Origin: Luteibacter sp. dw_328
GTDB taxonomy: Bacteria > Pseudomonadota > Gammaproteobacteria > Xanthomonadales > Rhodanobacteraceae
Assembly (NCBI RefSeq): GCF_018449605.1
Contig: NZ_JAAVUW010000001.1
Coordinates: 496,001-560,000 of the forward strand
Reading direction: 5' to 3'
DNA: 64,000 bases
A program made the translations under genes and the position numbers. The stretch's first letter is position 1. The number at the start of each line of letters is the position of its first letter. Below the pieces are notes generated by a model, which made no database searches, was not told the DNA's origin, and saw only the letters and a program-made list of their open reading frames with translations. Positions 63,706 through 64,000 of this stretch are shown here, piece after piece.

Positions 63706-64000
63706 GTGTTTACCAGGTCGCCGCCCAAGCCAGACGTAGCTTCCGCGGAACAAACCCCGCCCATGCAGCGGGCGGCATCTGCGCTCGCCCCGATGGGCGA
63801 CCTTCACTACGCGCAGCGTGGACCGGCGCTTCCTGCCGCCAACCGCACCGGACTGCCGGACCGCCTGAAGTCAGGCGTGGAGGCGCTCTCTGGTATCAAT
63901 CTCGATGCGGTCCGGGTGCACTACAACTCGCCGCAGCCGGCCAGGTTGCAAGCCCACGCCTATACCCAGGGCAACGAGATCCATCTCGCACCGGGGCAGG
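63706..64000 (+). CDS. DUF4157 eCIS core protein, N-terminal part (cut by window edge)
   Basis: GTG start after GGGAGGAC; 98 codons are visible. After a Pro-rich lead, GLPDRLKSGVEALSGINLD and VRVHYNSPQPARLQAHAYTQGNEIHLAPGQ (from about residue 53) are the start of DUF4157. This domain normally continues into an HExxH zinc-protease motif, here beyond the window. DUF4157 proteins are strongly tied to eCIS and may process or load toxins. Confidence 0.85.
   Translation, partial: MFTRSPPKPDVASAEQTPPMQRAASALAPMGDLHYAQRGPALPAANRTGLPDRLKSGVEALSGINLDAVRVHYNSPQPARLQAHAYTQGNEIHLAPGQ

Overview
The window is about 64 kb of GC-rich chromosomal DNA from a gammaproteobacterium, most likely a Rhodanobacteraceae/Xanthomonadales member (Luteibacter/Dyella-like). 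The placement rests on inference: the high GC, the many LysR/AraC-controlled redox genes, a FecA-like receptor behind a Fur-like box with a GCGAAT core, a GH31 hydrolase and a non-haemolytic-type phospholipase C. No rRNA, tRNA, CRISPR array, insertion sequence or integrase was recognised.

The first two thirds (1 to about 39.6 kb) is a mosaic of short transcription units, mostly stress, redox and small-molecule metabolism, each next to its own regulator. In order it holds: the katG 5' end; an SDR with a divergent LysR; rlmF; a FecA-like receptor; a DUF6249/ECF-sigma/membrane-protein operon; an exported methyltransferase, cupin and metallo-beta-lactamase-fold set; a PNPOx-like protein with LysR; an AraC regulator and a MOSC-ferredoxin-reductase fusion; an alpha/beta hydrolase; an azoreductase with a divergent MocR regulator; an AhpD-like/SugE pair; a TetR/CPBP/DUF1801 unit; an RclR-like AraC regulator divergent from an AhpD-like/DUF417 operon; a 945-residue four-domain hydrolase (24137-26974); PhnA; an NAD(P)-binding protein; GH31; a peroxiredoxin; a HAD phosphatase; the cynTS/cynR cyanate unit; a Tat-exported phospholipase C; a VOC protein; a DMT exporter; and a beta-propeller protein. 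A 31-bp promoter/operator block is shared, 27 of 31 positions identical, by the TetR gene at 20299 and the NAD(P)-binding gene at 27605, which suggests a small regulon.

The last third (40197 to the right edge) is one long, tightly coupled plus-strand operon for an extracellular contractile injection system (eCIS; Afp/PVC/MAC-like). It runs: four unrecognised beta-rich proteins, a DUF4255 (Afp16-like) terminator, a small beta-domain protein, sheath, inner tube, a tail-assembly-chaperone-like gene, an Afp6-like (DUF6760) domain, a second tube protein, a very Arg-rich protein, a LysM/Afp7-like protein, a hub and a spike in separate genes, PAAR tip, gp25, two baseplate wedge proteins, a gpI-like protein, two fibre-like proteins, an Asp/Asn beta-hydroxylase, the AAA+ ATPase, and the start of a DUF4157 protein cut by the window edge.

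The most striking observation is in this operon. The DUF6760 domain has no usable start codon of its own, but it lies exactly in the -1 frame of the preceding chaperone-like gene. A canonical slippery heptamer, GGGAAAA in X-XXY-YYZ register, sits at 46259-46265. This predicts a programmed ribosomal frameshift like those of lambda G/GT and P2 E/E', here inside an eCIS.
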